A stretch of 52,637 nucleotides of DNA from an uncultured Limosilactobacillus sp. (GCA_944327195.1 CALVGV010000018.1:1-52637); one strand, 5' to 3'; shown: positions 26,361 through 35,289, numbered from the stretch's first letter. The notes: generated by a model from the sequence alone, not told the origin. Made by a program: numbers and translations.

Positions 26361-27080
26361 ATGATTAAGCAACTCTTCGTTGACTTTGACCAGCTCGCCC
26401 CGACCGAGCGGGCACTCCTTACCCACCTCGACCGGCCCGTTACCCTACTGACCGCGAAGGCGCCGGCGGCCCTGGCGCCAACCATCGCCACCGCCCACCT
26501 GACGGCCCCCCAGGTCGCCTTTGGCGGGGGCCTGGTCTACCTTCCCGGCGGCAGGGTAATCCACCAGGCCGCCCTACCGACCCCCAGCCTGCAAACCCTG
26601 CTGGGGGCGGTGCTGACCTACTTTCCGACCGTTGCCGTCACTTACGCCGACCAACATCACCAGTACCTGGCAGCCGCCAACCGGCTAACGCGCCGGCTGG
26701 CCCTGCCGGGGACGGTGCTCTCCCCGGCCCAGGCGAGTGCCAACCCGGCCTTCGCCTGCCTCCAGGTCCAACTGGTGGTGCCAAACGACTTTCTCCTCTT
26801 ACCGCTGGCCCGCCTGTTGGGCAACCTTCAGCTAGCCGGGGTGCAAATTCGCCGCGGGCCGGCGGTGGCCGGCCACCCGCAATTGCTGATTACCAGCGCC
26901 AAGGCGACCCCGGCGGCCGCCATCAGCCGGGTGGCCAAGCACCAGCGACTCGCCCTGGCGGCCTGTGCGGGCGCCGGTTCCCTGCCCGGCCTGGCCCCCT
27001 GCGACCTGGCTGCGCTCACCAGTGTTTCACCCTTGTCAAACTCACGGCGGCCTGGTTCCCACCACGTTGCCCTCGCCTAA
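26361..27080 (+). CDS. Degenerate HAD-family protein, probable pseudo-enzyme
   Basis: A 239-residue protein whose course resembles Cof-type HAD phosphatases. The opening IKQLFVDFDQLAP matches the usual DxDGTL strand, but the acid/base Asp is replaced (DFDQ). Next come a threonine-bearing VTLLTAKAPAAL in place of LATGR, and AFGGGLVYLPGGRVI resembling the nGa-v segment. The C-terminal GD-x-ND motif is absent. It is therefore unlikely to be a phosphatase. GGAGGAATC precedes the ATG. It lies 12 bp before a complete HAD gene in the same operon and may be a decayed paralogue or a binding partner. Confidence 0.6.
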   Translation: MIKQLFVDFDQLAPTERALLTHLDRPVTLLTAKAPAALAPTIATAHLTAPQVAFGGGLVYLPGGRVIHQAALPTPSLQTLLGAVLTYFPTVAVTYADQHHQYLAAANRLTRRLALPGTVLSPAQASANPAFACLQVQLVVPNDFLLLPLARLLGNLQLAGVQIRRGPAVAGHPQLLITSAKATPAAAISRVAKHQRLALAACAGAGSLPGLAPCDLAALTSVSPLSNSRRPGSHHVALA

Positions 27081-27092
27081 AGGAGGATTCTC

Positions 27093-27914
27093 ATGCCCAT
27101 CAAACTAATCGCCATCGATATCGACGGCACCCTGCTCACCGACCAGCGCCAGATCAGCCCCCGGACCCGGGAAGTACTAACAAGGGCCACCGCGGCCGGA
27201 ATCAAGGTCGTCCTCCGCACCGGCCGGCCGATGCCGGGAGTGGCCGACTACCTGACCACCCTCGGCCTGGCCGACCAGGACGACCAGTACGTGATCACCT
27301 TCAACGGCGCCCTCGCCCAGACCACCAGCGGCAAGCCCTTGGTCGAGGCAACGGTCGCCTTTGCCGACTACCTCGACCTGAACCTCTTCGCCGCCAAGCA
27401 CCAGGTCAAGTCGCTGATCGAAAGCCGCGACCTGATCTACACCACCAACCAGGACATCAGCCCCTACACGGTCCGCGAGTCCTTCCTGGTCAAGCAACCG
27501 ATTTGCTACCGGTCGATCGAGCAGCTGGTCCCCCTGCAGGAGCAGCTCCTGATCGGCAAGGTGATGCTGACCGACAAACCGGCCAAGCTCGACGCAATCG
27601 TCCCCTTGCTGCCAGAAGCCCTCACGAAGCGCTTCACCTTCATCCGCAGCGAGGACTTCTACCTCGAGGCGGTCAACCCGGCCGCCGGTAAGGGCAACGC
27701 CCTCCGCAAGCTGGCGGCCAAGCTGGGGATCGCCATTGCGGAGACGATGGCGATCGGCAATGCCCCCAACGACGAATCGATGCTGGAAGCGGCCGGCCTC
27801 GGCGTGGCGATGGGCAACGCGGTCCCGTCAACGATCGCCTGCGCCCAGGTGACGGTTGCCGACAACAACCACGACGGGGTGGCCGAGGCGGTCGACCGCT
27901 ACGCCCTGCACTAG
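27093..27914 (+). CDS. Cof-type HAD phosphatase
   Basis: A 273-residue haloacid-dehalogenase-superfamily phosphatase, likely acting on a sugar phosphate or similar metabolite in the cytoplasm. Motif I is IAIDIDGTLL, motif II is VVLRTGRP, and the motif III Lys lies in AAGKGNALRK. Motif IV reads AIGNAPNDESML, with Asn where GD is usual, so metal binding may be altered. AAAGGAGG precedes the ATG. Second gene of the LacI-type operon, so a carbohydrate link is inferred. Confidence 0.85.
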   Translation: MPIKLIAIDIDGTLLTDQRQISPRTREVLTRATAAGIKVVLRTGRPMPGVADYLTTLGLADQDDQYVITFNGALAQTTSGKPLVEATVAFADYLDLNLFAAKHQVKSLIESRDLIYTTNQDISPYTVRESFLVKQPICYRSIEQLVPLQEQLLIGKVMLTDKPAKLDAIVPLLPEALTKRFTFIRSEDFYLEAVNPAAGKGNALRKLAAKLGIAIAETMAIGNAPNDESMLEAAGLGVAMGNAVPSTIACAQVTVADNNHDGVAEAVDRYALH

Positions 27915-27922
27915 TTTTTTTA

Positions 27923-27965
27923 CCAAAAAAGGACGCCCCGGGCACTGCTCAGGGCTTCCTTTTTG
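27923..27965. terminator. Bidirectional terminator
   Basis: AAAAAGGA-GCCC/GGGC-TCCTTTTT hairpin between the HAD gene (+) and the converging frameshifted gene (-). Confidence 0.75.
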
Positions 27966-27985
27966 CTTGTGGGGCGGTTAGCTTG

Positions 27986-28674
27986 CTAGTGCTGCTTGGC
28001 CGCGAACTTGGCGCCGTTGATGATTTCGAGGGCGAAGTGGATCTTGTGGCCGTCGGCAATCGCCTTTGGCGCCCTGCCCGGGCAGAAGAAGGTCGACTTC
28101 ATGGCAAAGCCGTCCTCCCGGGGTTGAACCTGGTGGCAGGCGCCGACGTGGATCGGGGTGTCGTCGCTCTTGAGCAACATTTCCCCGCAGAGGGTGAGCG
28201 GGTAGGCCGGGTCCTTCTTGATTGGCAGGCCCCGGGGGATCTCCTTGTCGGCCACCCCGTGAACGAAGGCCGGCTCGCCAAACATGCCGAAGGTTTCCAT
28301 CCCCCGCTGGCCCGCGGCGATGTCGCCGACGACGATGTAGTGCTCCGGGTTGACCTCCAGGGCCGCCTTGGCGTCAACGGTCCCACTCACGGTCGCCATT
28401 GCTTCCTGGAAGCTGACCCCGGTCACCGCAATCTCGGTGGTTCCCAGGTGAACCTGGCTCGGATCGTAGTCGCGGTTGTACTCCTTCCAGCGGCGGTCGG
28501 TGTCGGCCAGTTCAGGTCGAGGTGGCTCAGCGCCCTGCCATTCCACTTCAGCTCAACCCCCAGGCCCAGCAGTTCGTGGAGGACGTGCAGGGTCCGCTCG
28601 TACTCGTAGCGGGCCAGTTGCCGCTCGCTGTAGTTTTCGCCGTCAATCGTCACCGTGTAAGAAAATTCCGTCAT
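27986..28674 (-). pseudogene. Frameshifted paralogue of the 36008-36841 gene
   Basis: Two minus-strand frames together resemble the intact 277-residue protein at 36008-36841. The N-terminal part (from ATG 28674, MTEFSYTVTIDGENYSERQL) runs to about 28515. It then continues one frame over with ELADTDRRWKEY and PEHYIVVGD, matching ELAQADRRWTDY and PEHYYFDAD of the paralogue. The switch falls near CCTGAACTGGCC. A joined product would be about 220-230 residues, also lacking some 30 internal residues. It is divergent from a TetR gene, as its paralogue is. Either a real disruption or a sequencing error. Function unknown. Confidence 0.7.
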
Positions 28675-28800
28675 GGTGCTCCCTCCCTTGATTTGTTATC
28701 ATCAGGGTAACGACTTTCACTAGCTTTGGCCACGACGTCCTTTGCTCCGGCGTCAAAATTTGGACACCGCCGCCAAAAGCGTCAATTTCCGGAGGCCCCC

Positions 28801-29346
28801 ATGCTCGACCAATCCCTCAACCGCAGCCAACGCGACATCCAGGTCGCCTTCTTGGCCCTCCTCGACAGCCACGACTTCGACGCGCTCACCGTCGCCGCCA
28901 TCGCCAAGGCCGCCAAGGTCTCGCGGCAGACCTTCTACAACTACTACGCCAGCCCCTTTGACCTGGCGACGACCATGATCACCGCCTACCTCGCGCCAAT
29001 CCAGGCGGTGATCCGGGCCCGGGCCAAGGCCCTCAAGCAGCCGGGGAGCTTCGCGGCGATTGCCGCCACCGGCGCCCCCGCCCAGGCCAAGTTGCTGGTG
29101 GAAAACCGCCGTGACTACCAGCGCCTCCGCCAGCTGGAACTGGGGGCCGAGAGCTTCGACCGCCGCCTGACCGCCCTCCTCTCCGCCGAACTGGCCCCGC
29201 TCTTCGGCCCAGCCGAGGTGCTGACCACCCGCTACCTCACCCACCTGCTGATCGCCGAGCTCGACTACATCCTCGCCACCGGCAAGGTGCCCACCCCGGC
29301 CATGATCACCAAGAGCATCGGCCAGATCAACCAGCTCTTTTCTTGA
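28801..29346 (+). CDS. TetR-family regulator A
   Basis: A 181-residue repressor with the N-terminal helix-turn-helix LTVAAIAKAAKVSRQTFYNY (about residues 33-52) and a helical C-terminal ligand domain. The start at 28801 follows CCGGAGG at good spacing; the frame extends further upstream without support. It diverges across 126 bp from the frameshifted unknown gene, repeating the layout at 35345-36841. The target is therefore probably the divergent gene; the effector is unknown. Confidence 0.82.
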   Translation: MLDQSLNRSQRDIQVAFLALLDSHDFDALTVAAIAKAAKVSRQTFYNYYASPFDLATTMITAYLAPIQAVIRARAKALKQPGSFAAIAATGAPAQAKLLVENRRDYQRLRQLELGAESFDRRLTALLSAELAPLFGPAEVLTTRYLTHLLIAELDYILATGKVPTPAMITKSIGQINQLFS

Positions 29347-29353
29347 CCCCAGC

Positions 29354-29389
29354 TTAAAAGGGCCGCCCCCGCGGGAGCGGCCCTTTTAA
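29354..29389. terminator. Bidirectional terminator
   Basis: AAAAGGGCCGC/GCGGCCCTTTT hairpin between the TetR gene (+) and the converging hydratase gene (-). Confidence 0.8.
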
Positions 29390-29397
29390 CATGGCAA

Positions 29398-29413
29398 TGT
29401 TTCACGTGAAACT
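29398..29413. other. parS-like site 1
   Basis: TGTTTCACGTGAAACT matches the ParB/Spo0J site TGTTNCACGTGAAACA at every fixed position except the last. It overlaps the last base of the hydratase stop codon. A perfect copy lies 5.9 kb away. Confidence 0.75.
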
Positions 29414-30204
29414 TACTTCACCGTCAGCTTGACCGGCCCGAGGCCCTTGGTGAAGTCGACCTCCCACTGGCCGGCGGTCAGCTTCGGCGGCAGAACGAAG
29501 GTCCCGGAGGAGACCAATTGCCCCTTGGTGAAGTGCTTCCCCTGCTCCTCGAGCTTGCCGACCAGCCACTGGAGCGACTTGAGCGGGTTGCCGAGGACCT
29601 CGCTGGCCGCCCCCTGATCGACCTGCTTGCCGTCGTGGGAAAGGGTGGCCGCGACCGTGGCCACCGCCGCCACGTCAGCAAAGACCTCGCTGGCGTCAAA
29701 TTCGTGGCCGTAAACCACCAGGCCACCGACCGCACAGTCGGCCATCACGTTCTCCTTCTTGAGGTCGGGGAACCAGTTGGCGAAGCGGGCGTCGGGCACC
29801 TCGAGGGCGCCGGCCACCGTCACCTTATGTAAGAGTTCTTCCAGGCTGTCGCTGGCCGCCAGGTCTTCCTTGGCGCGGAAGGCCAGCTCCACCTCCACCA
29901 AGGGTTCGTTGAGGTCAGCCAGTTGCACGGTTGCCGGGGCGGCCAAGAGGTTCTTGGCCACCTGCTGACCGTAGAGGGGCGAATCGGAATCAAACATCTG
30001 CTGGGTCTGCTTGCTGGTTAAGGAGACCTTGTAGCCGGCAACCGGCAATCCCTTTTGCCGCATCACCTCGTCCTGGACGACGTAGGCGGCATCGTCGGTG
30101 GTCACCACCCCGGCCCAGTCGCTTTCGGTCAGCGGCTGGTTGCTCTCGGCGGCAACCACAAGGGCGTGGGCGAATTCTGCTTGGCGGGTCGTAAGTTCAG
30201 TCAT
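29413..30204 (-). CDS. 2-keto-4-pentenoate hydratase-family protein
   Basis: A 263-residue member of the fumarylacetoacetase-fold hydratase/decarboxylase group (MhpD-like). Visible blocks are GYKVSLTSKQTQQMF, the metal-ligand-like EPLVEVELAF, LEVPDARFANWF, and a C-terminal LVSSGTFVLPPKL. These enzymes act on 2-keto acids in the cytoplasm. The ATG at 30204 is used because GGAGG is eight bases before it; another ATG two codons upstream is too close. No catechol-pathway genes are near. It sits alone behind a T-box with an isoleucine-type specifier, suggesting a role in branched-chain keto-acid metabolism rather than aromatic degradation (inference). Confidence 0.8.
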   Translation of the reverse strand: MTELTTRQAEFAHALVVAAESNQPLTESDWAGVVTTDDAAYVVQDEVMRQKGLPVAGYKVSLTSKQTQQMFDSDSPLYGQQVAKNLLAAPATVQLADLNEPLVEVELAFRAKEDLAASDSLEELLHKVTVAGALEVPDARFANWFPDLKKENVMADCAVGGLVVYGHEFDASEVFADVAAVATVAATLSHDGKQVDQGAASEVLGNPLKSLQWLVGKLEEQGKHFTKGQLVSSGTFVLPPKLTAGQWEVDFTKGLGPVKLTVK

Positions 30205-30330
30205 AATCATTACCTCCGTTGATGATGGTTAAAATATGTCATTAAAGACGCGGCGGCGCCGACTGAGAAACCCAGCGGGATATGTGTGCTATGTGGGGAG
30301 GGGGTTCTGGGGCAATTTCCCGAGAAAACA

Positions 30331-30590
30331 AAAAGCGCCCCCCGACGGCGATTTGCCATCGGAGGAGCGCTTCCGCACGGTACCATCCTCCATTGATTCA
30401 GTGAATCATCTTACTACGGACTCCAACGAATCCGCGACCACTGTAATGGGTGGCACCCAACCAAGCCTACTTTCTTCAGCCGGTAACTCGGAAATGATAT
30501 GTTGCTAGTTTTCGGGGACAACTTTCACCAACCGTTGCCTCTCTAGACCCAAGCCCTAGAACCGGTTCCCTCTGTGTTTCTCATTCATCT
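30331..30590 (-). promoter_or_regulatory. T-box leader, isoleucine-type specifier
   Basis: On the minus strand, stem I closes with CCGGT/ACCGG and has an AG-bulge region, GGCAAC/GTTGTC and a GGTTGGTGAAA distal loop. Its 3' side reads ATATCATTTCCGAG, so the specifier is probably AUC (30496-30498), isoleucine. The antiterminator sequence GGATGGTACCGTGCGG (30373-30388) resembles the T-box consensus TGGNACCGCG. The competing terminator AGCGC...GCGCTTTTT occupies 30331-30370. The downstream gene is the hydratase-family gene, after a further 120-bp leader. Confidence 0.85.
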
Positions 30591-30605
30591 TTAATTGTTG
30601 GGGAT

Positions 30606-30634
30606 AGCTTACCGCCGATTTTGAAGCTCGTCAA
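30606..30634 (-). promoter_or_regulatory. T-box transcript promoter
   Basis: On the minus strand TTGACG (30629-30634), a 17-bp spacer and TAAGCT (30606-30611), just upstream of stem I. Confidence 0.7.
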
Positions 30635-30671
30635 GGGCTAAATGAGAATCTTTTAATTTTATGCAAATTAA

Positions 30672-30702
30672 AACCGCCGGGCAGCTAGTCCGGCGGTTTT
30701 TC
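30672..30702 (-). terminator. purB terminator
   Basis: Minus-strand CCGCCGG/CCGGCGG hairpin followed by TTTT, directly after the purB stop. It closes purE-K-B before the T-box promoter. Confidence 0.8.
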
Positions 30703-30706
30703 TTAA

Positions 30707-32002
30707 TTATTCCAAGCCGACCCGCTTGAAGATGTCGTCAACGTGGCGGAGGTGCCAGTGGTAGTCAAAGGCGTCGTCGAGGTCTTCCTTGGTCAGCTTC
30801 TCCTGGACGGTCGGGTCGGCCTCCAGCAGCGGCCGGTACGGCACGTGTTCGGCCCAGCACTTGGCGGTGTACGGCTGGATCAGGTCGTAGGCGGCCTCGC
30901 GGGTCATCCCCGCTTCGACCAACTTGAGCAGGACCCGGCCGGAGTAGATCAATCCAAGGGTCTGGTCCATGTTTTGCTTCATCCGCTCCGGGAAGACGTC
31001 CAGGTTGGCCAGAATCCGCCCGAAGCGGTTCAGCATGTAGTCGAGCAGGCTGGTGGCGTCCGGCAGGATCATCCGCTCGGCGCTGGAGTGGGAGATGTCG
31101 CGTTCGTGCCAGAGGGCCACGTTTTCCATCGCCGTTACCACGTAGCCGCGGAGGACGCGGGCGCAGCCGCAGATGTTTTCCGAGCCGATTGGGTTGCGCT
31201 TGTGCGGCATCGCCGAGGAGCCCTTTTGCCCCTTGGCAAAGTGTTCCTCGACCTCGTGGATCTCGGTCCGTTGGAGGGCACGGATCTCGGTGGCCATTTC
31301 TTCCAGGGCCGTCCCGACCAGGGCGATTGCCGAGATGTATTCGGCGTGGAGGTCGCGCGGCAGGACCTGGGTCGAGATTTCCTGCGGGGTCAGGCCCAGC
31401 TTTTGGCAGACGTACTTCTCCACGAAGGGGTCGACCTCGGCGAAGGTGCCGACCGCCCCAGAGATCTTGCCGGCCTCAACCCCGGCGGCGGCGTGGGCGA
31501 AGCGCTCCTTGTTGCGCTTCATTTCCGAGTACCAGCGGGCGACCTTGAGGCCGAAGGTGGTCGGTTCGGCGTGCACCCCGTGGGTCCGCCCCATGCAGAC
31601 GGTGTTCTTGTACTTCTTGGCCAGGGTCGCCAGGATTTCGAGGAAGTGGTCGATGTCGGCCCGCAGGAGGTCGTTGGCCTGCTTGAGCTGGTAGCCCTGG
31701 GCGGTGTCAACGACGTCGGTGCTGGTCAGCCCGTAGTGGACCCACTTGCGTTCCGGGCCGAGCGACTTGGAGACGTCGCGGGTGAAGGCGATCACGTCGT
31801 GGTGGGTCACCGCCTCGATCTCGGCGATCCCGTCAACGGTGAAGGTGGCCTTTTGGCGGATCTTTTTGACGTCCTCGGCCGGGATGTGGCCGAGCTTGCT
31901 CCAGGCCTCGTCGGCGGCGATTTCGACTTCCAACCAGCCGCGGTACTTGTTTTCGGTGCTCCAAACCTGCTTCATTTCGGGACGGGTGTAACGATCAATC
32001 AT
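30707..32002 (-). CDS. purB: Adenylosuccinate lyase
   Basis: Releases fumarate from SAICAR in IMP synthesis and from adenylosuccinate in AMP synthesis. The 431 residues equal the Bacillus enzyme in length. The fumarase/aspartase signature [11 protein letters not shown] and the substrate loops THHDVIAFT and [11 protein letters not shown] are present. The start at 32002 follows AAAGGAATTAATGCA and yields the usual [10 protein letters not shown]; longer frames lack support. Third gene of purE-K-B. Confidence 0.95.
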   Translation of the reverse strand: MIDRYTRPEMKQVWSTENKYRGWLEVEIAADEAWSKLGHIPAEDVKKIRQKATFTVDGIAEIEAVTHHDVIAFTRDVSKSLGPERKWVHYGLTSTDVVDTAQGYQLKQANDLLRADIDHFLEILATLAKKYKNTVCMGRTHGVHAEPTTFGLKVARWYSEMKRNKERFAHAAAGVEAGKISGAVGTFAEVDPFVEKYVCQKLGLTPQEISTQVLPRDLHAEYISAIALVGTALEEMATEIRALQRTEIHEVEEHFAKGQKGSSAMPHKRNPIGSENICGCARVLRGYVVTAMENVALWHERDISHSSAERMILPDATSLLDYMLNRFGRILANLDVFPERMKQNMDQTLGLIYSGRVLLKLVEAGMTREAAYDLIQPYTAKCWAEHVPYRPLLEADPTVQEKLTKEDLDDAFDYHWHLRHVDDIFKRVGLE

Positions 32003-32028
32003 TGCATTAATTCCTTTCTGTTGGGGCC

Positions 32029-33147
32029 CTAGGCCTCTTCGGTATGCCAAATCTGGCTGGCGGCGACGTCCTTGAGGGTGGCTTCAAGGTCAGCGGTCAG
32101 GATGGTGACGTGACCCATCTTGCGGTTCTCGCGGACCTCGGCCTTGCCGTAGTCGTGAACGTGCCAGGTCGGGTGCTGGCCAATCTGGGCCCGCAGCGAG
32201 GCGACGTGCTGGCCGAGGACGTTGACCATCACCACCGGGCTGAGGAGCGAAATCTTCGGCAGCGGCCAGTTCCAGACCGCCCGGTTGTGGATGGCAAACT
32301 GGGAGAAGTTGCAGGCCTCGATCGTGTAGTGGCCGGAGTTGTGCGGCCGCGGGGCCAGTTCGTTGACGTAGACCTCGCCGGCGGCGTCAACGAAGAACTC
32401 AACGCCGAGGATCCCCCGCAAGTTGAGGGTCGCGGCGATCCGGCGGGCCGCCTGGTCGGCCTTCTTGGCCGTGGCCGGGCTAATCCGCGCCGGGACGATC
32501 GTTTCGTGGAGAATCTCGTTGTGGTGAATGTTTTCGGCCACCGGGAAGGTCGTGATCTCCCCCTCCGGGTTGCGGGCCACCATCACCGAGCACTCGAGCT
32601 TGAAGTTCACCCAGCCCTCGAGGATGGCGTCGCCGGTTGCCAGGATCGGGGCCGCTTTTTCCAGGTCGGCCGCCGCTTTCAGCACCAGCTGACCGTGGCC
32701 GTCGTAGCCCCCCTGGCATGTCTTGAGGACGGCCGGGTAGCCGATGGTGGCCACCGCCGCCTTCAGGCTGGCCGCGTCGCTGACCGCCTGGTAGGGAGCG
32801 GTTTGGCAGCCAGCCCGGTGAAGAAAGTCCTTTTCCCGCAGGCGGTGCTTGGTGATCGCCAGCAGCTTGGTCCCCTGGGGGATTGCCACCCGGTCGCTGA
32901 CCGCCTCGAGGGCCGCCAGGTCAACGTTTTCAAACTCGTAGGTCAGGACGTCGCTCTTTTCGGCTAGCTCCTCAATCGCCGCCCGGTCGGCGTAGGGGGC
33001 CACGATCTGCTTGTCGGCGCACTGGCCGGCGGGACAGGCCGGCGTTGGGTCGAGCACGATTACCTTCATCCCGGTTTGCTTGGCATCGAGGGCCATCATC
33101 TGGCCGAGCTGGCCGCCACCGATGATCCCCATCGTCTGGCCGGGCAT
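32029..33147 (-). CDS. purK: N5-carboxyaminoimidazole ribonucleotide synthase
   Basis: ATP- and bicarbonate-dependent conversion of AIR to N5-CAIR. An ATP-grasp protein of about 372 residues opening [13 protein letters not shown], with [26 protein letters not shown], and the metal-binding [22 protein letters not shown] 33147 is preferred since AGGAAG precedes it at usual spacing; ATG 33153 and frames up to 33177 are possible and would overlap purE. Confidence 0.93.
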   Translation of the reverse strand: MPGQTMGIIGGGQLGQMMALDAKQTGMKVIVLDPTPACPAGQCADKQIVAPYADRAAIEELAEKSDVLTYEFENVDLAALEAVSDRVAIPQGTKLLAITKHRLREKDFLHRAGCQTAPYQAVSDAASLKAAVATIGYPAVLKTCQGGYDGHGQLVLKAAADLEKAAPILATGDAILEGWVNFKLECSVMVARNPEGEITTFPVAENIHHNEILHETIVPARISPATAKKADQAARRIAATLNLRGILGVEFFVDAAGEVYVNELAPRPHNSGHYTIEACNFSQFAIHNRAVWNWPLPKISLLSPVVMVNVLGQHVASLRAQIGQHPTWHVHDYGKAEVRENRKMGHVTILTADLEATLKDVAASQIWHTEEA

Positions 33148-33157
33148 AATCATCTTC

Positions 33158-33643
33158 CTAGTCAAGGGCAGCCTCACTTTCCACCGCCGCGTCGTGCATT
33201 TCTTGGCGGTAATCCTTCAGCTTGGCCTGGAGGGCCGGTCGGGTGGTCCCCAGGATTTGGAGGGCCAGCAGCGCGGCGTTCTTGGCGCCGGCCACGCCGA
33301 TCGCGGTGGTGGCCACCGGAATCCCGGCCGGCATCTGAACGATCGACAAGAGCGAGTCCATCCCGCCGAGGGCCTTGGTTTGTCCCGGAATCCCGATCAC
33401 CGGCAGGAGGGTGTTGGCGGCGATCATCCCCGGTAGGTGGGCGGCGCCCCCGGCACAGGCGATGATTACCTTGGTCCCCTTTTCGGCCGCCCCCTGGGCA
33501 AAGGCGAACATTTCCGTCGGCATCCGGTGGGCCGAGATGACGTGCTTTTCGTAGGCCACCCCGAACCGATCGAGGATCGCGCAGGCCTCCTTGACGGTCG
33601 GCCAATCGGACTTGCTTCCCATGACAACGCTGATTTCGCTCAT
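33158..33643 (-). CDS. purE: N5-CAIR mutase
   Basis: Rearranges N5-CAIR to CAIR. The 161-residue class I PurE has VVMGSKSDWPTV, the catalytic His in VISAHRMP, and IACAGGAAHLPGMIAA. First gene of the purE-K-B unit, with AAGGAGG before its ATG and a PurR-box promoter upstream. Confidence 0.95.
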   Translation of the reverse strand: MSEISVVMGSKSDWPTVKEACAILDRFGVAYEKHVISAHRMPTEMFAFAQGAAEKGTKVIIACAGGAAHLPGMIAANTLLPVIGIPGQTKALGGMDSLLSIVQMPAGIPVATTAIGVAGAKNAALLALQILGTTRPALQAKLKDYRQEMHDAAVESEAALD

Positions 33644-33675
33644 AAAACAGCCTCCTTAGTATTTTACCCCCTAAG

Positions 33676-33750
33676 GATAGCAAAGACTACCGGCGACTTC
33701 AAGGAATTAACCGAACTTTATTCTTTCGCACAAGATTAAAGTTCGGTTAT
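33676..33750 (-). promoter_or_regulatory. purE promoter with paired PurR boxes
   Basis: On the minus strand TTGAAG (33698-33703), a 17-bp spacer and TATCCT. Upstream of the -35 lie two inverted PurBoxes, TTAACCGAACTTTA (33707-33720) and TTAAAGTTCGGTTA (33737-33750), both close to AWWWCCGAACWWT. Position upstream of the -35 recalls the activating sites of lactococcal PurR; repression is also possible. Confidence 0.8.
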
Positions 33751-33784
33751 CCTGTACACAAAAAATCTTCCAGCTCCTCCCTTG

Positions 33785-33895
33785 ACCGACCGCCGGGCAA
33801 CCGACGCCACCGGCCTGCAGTACTACCTGGAAGTGATGGACGACCGCTACCACCTGCCACTGCTGGTGGTCGAATCGAACGGCGAACAATTATAA
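33785..33895 (+). pseudogene. Remnant of a GH1 6-phospho-beta-glucosidase
   Basis: A 36-codon open stretch with no start codon ends in a stop. Its translation DATGLQYYLEVMDDRYHLP, then LLVVESNG, matches the GH1 segment DPxGLRYxLNxLYDRYxKPLFIVENG, whose Glu is the nucleophile. Only this piece survives, followed by a good terminator, so a GH1 gene was deleted here. No other coding sequence is seen in 33644-34069. Confidence 0.65.
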
Positions 33896-33898
33896 GCG

Positions 33899-33941
33899 AA
33901 AAGGGGCTTCCGACAGAAAGCGCGCCGGGAGCCCCTTTTTC
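33899..33941 (+). terminator. Terminator behind the GH1 remnant
   Basis: AAAAGGGGCTTCC/GGAGCCCCTTTTT hairpin with a T-tract, retained although the gene upstream is gone. Confidence 0.75.
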
Positions 33942-34028
33942 GCTGCTTGCGGCGACAAAACGCCGCATTTTGTTCGACCTCACCCCAGGCAAACCGAATT
34001 ATTTATGACCATTATTATTTTTGGGGTG

Positions 34029-34034
34029 TATAAT
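34029..34034 (+). promoter_or_regulatory. -10 box of the cfa gene
   Basis: TATAAT directly preceded by GTG, 35 bp before the cfa start. The -35 region is weak (TGACCA). Confidence 0.55.
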
Positions 34035-34069
34035 GGTCTTATTTATTTTAAGTAAGAGAGGGAAGATTG

Positions 34070-35266
34070 ATGTTAGAGAAGACCTTTTACAAGCAACTGT
34101 TGAAGCGGTCCTTCGGCATTCCGGTTAAGATCGACTTCTGGGACGGCACCAGCGTGGCCTACGGAAACGGCGAACCGCGCGCCACGATCACCTTCCACGA
34201 AAAGATCCCGGTCAGCGCCGTGACCAAGAACGCCTCAATTGCCCTGGGCGAGGCCTACATGGACAAGAAGATCGAAGTCACCGGCCCCGGCGCCCGGCCG
34301 ATCCAGGAAGTCATCACCTCCGCCTACCAGCAGGCCGGTAGCTTCCTGAAGGACTCCAAGCTCCGCCGCTTCCTGCCCAAGCAGAGCCACGGCGAAAAGG
34401 AAAGCCAGGAAGACATTCACAGCCACTACGACGTCGGCAACGACTTCTACCGCCTCTGGCTTGACGACACCCTGACCTACTCCTGCGCCTACTTCACCCC
34501 CGACAACCCGGACGACAACCTGACCGCCGCCCAGCTTGCCAAGGTCCGCCACATCCTGCAAAAGCTCCACCCGCAAGCCGGCAAGACCCTGCTCGACATC
34601 GGCTGCGGCTGGGGAACCCTGATGCTGACGGCGGCCAAGGAGTACGGCCTCAAGGTCACCGGGGTCACCCTCTCCGAGGAACAGTTCCGGCTGGTTAAGC
34701 AGCGGATCCAGGACGAGGGCCTCAGCGAGGTCGCCGAGGTCCGCCTCCAGGACTACCGCGAGCTCGGCGACCAGCAGTGGGACTACATCACCTCGGTCGG
34801 GATGTTCGAACACGTCGGCAAGGAAAACCTCGGCCTCTACTTCAAGGACATTGCCCGCTACCTGAAGAACGACGGCACCGCCCTGATCCACGGGATCACC
34901 CGCCAGCAGGGGGGCGCCTACAACGGCTGGATCAACAAGTACATCTTCCCCGGTGGCTACGTGCCGGGGCTGACCGAGATCATCGGTCACGTTGAGGAAG
35001 CCGGCCTCCAGCTGGGCGACATCGAAATGTTGCGCCGCCACTACCAACGGACGCTGGAAATCTGGGATCAGAACTTCAACGCCCACCGCGAGGAAATTCA
35101 GGCCGCCAAGGGCGAACGCTTCACCCGGATGTGGGACCTCTACCTCCAGGCCTGCGCCGCCTCCTTCGAGTCCGGCAACATCGACGTGATCCAGTACCTG
35201 ATGACCAAGGGGCCGTCGGGGACCGGCCTGCCGATGACCCGGCGCTACATGTTAACCGAAAAATAG
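34070..35266 (+). CDS. cfa: Cyclopropane-fatty-acyl-phospholipid synthase
   Basis: Methylenates unsaturated acyl chains of membrane phospholipids using SAM, a membrane-hardening response to acid and other stress. The 398 residues have an N-terminal lipid-binding domain with ITFHEK and a C-terminal methyltransferase with [22 protein letters not shown]-binding [13 protein letters not shown], and GMFEHVG. GAGGGAAG precedes the ATG. Monocistronic; a perfect parS site lies just after its stop. Confidence 0.95.
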   Translation: MLEKTFYKQLLKRSFGIPVKIDFWDGTSVAYGNGEPRATITFHEKIPVSAVTKNASIALGEAYMDKKIEVTGPGARPIQEVITSAYQQAGSFLKDSKLRRFLPKQSHGEKESQEDIHSHYDVGNDFYRLWLDDTLTYSCAYFTPDNPDDNLTAAQLAKVRHILQKLHPQAGKTLLDIGCGWGTLMLTAAKEYGLKVTGVTLSEEQFRLVKQRIQDEGLSEVAEVRLQDYRELGDQQWDYITSVGMFEHVGKENLGLYFKDIARYLKNDGTALIHGITRQQGGAYNGWINKYIFPGGYVPGLTEIIGHVEEAGLQLGDIEMLRRHYQRTLEIWDQNFNAHREEIQAAKGERFTRMWDLYLQACAASFESGNIDVIQYLMTKGPSGTGLPMTRRYMLTEK

Positions 35267-35268
35267 CC

Positions 35269-35284
35269 TGTTTCACGTGAAACA
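35269..35284. other. parS site 2 (perfect)
   Basis: TGTTTCACGTGAAACA is an exact match to the 16-bp ParB/Spo0J site TGTTNCACGTGAAACA. It lies between the cfa stop and terminator. Such sites cluster around the chromosomal origin. Confidence 0.9.
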
Positions 35285-35289
35285 AACGA

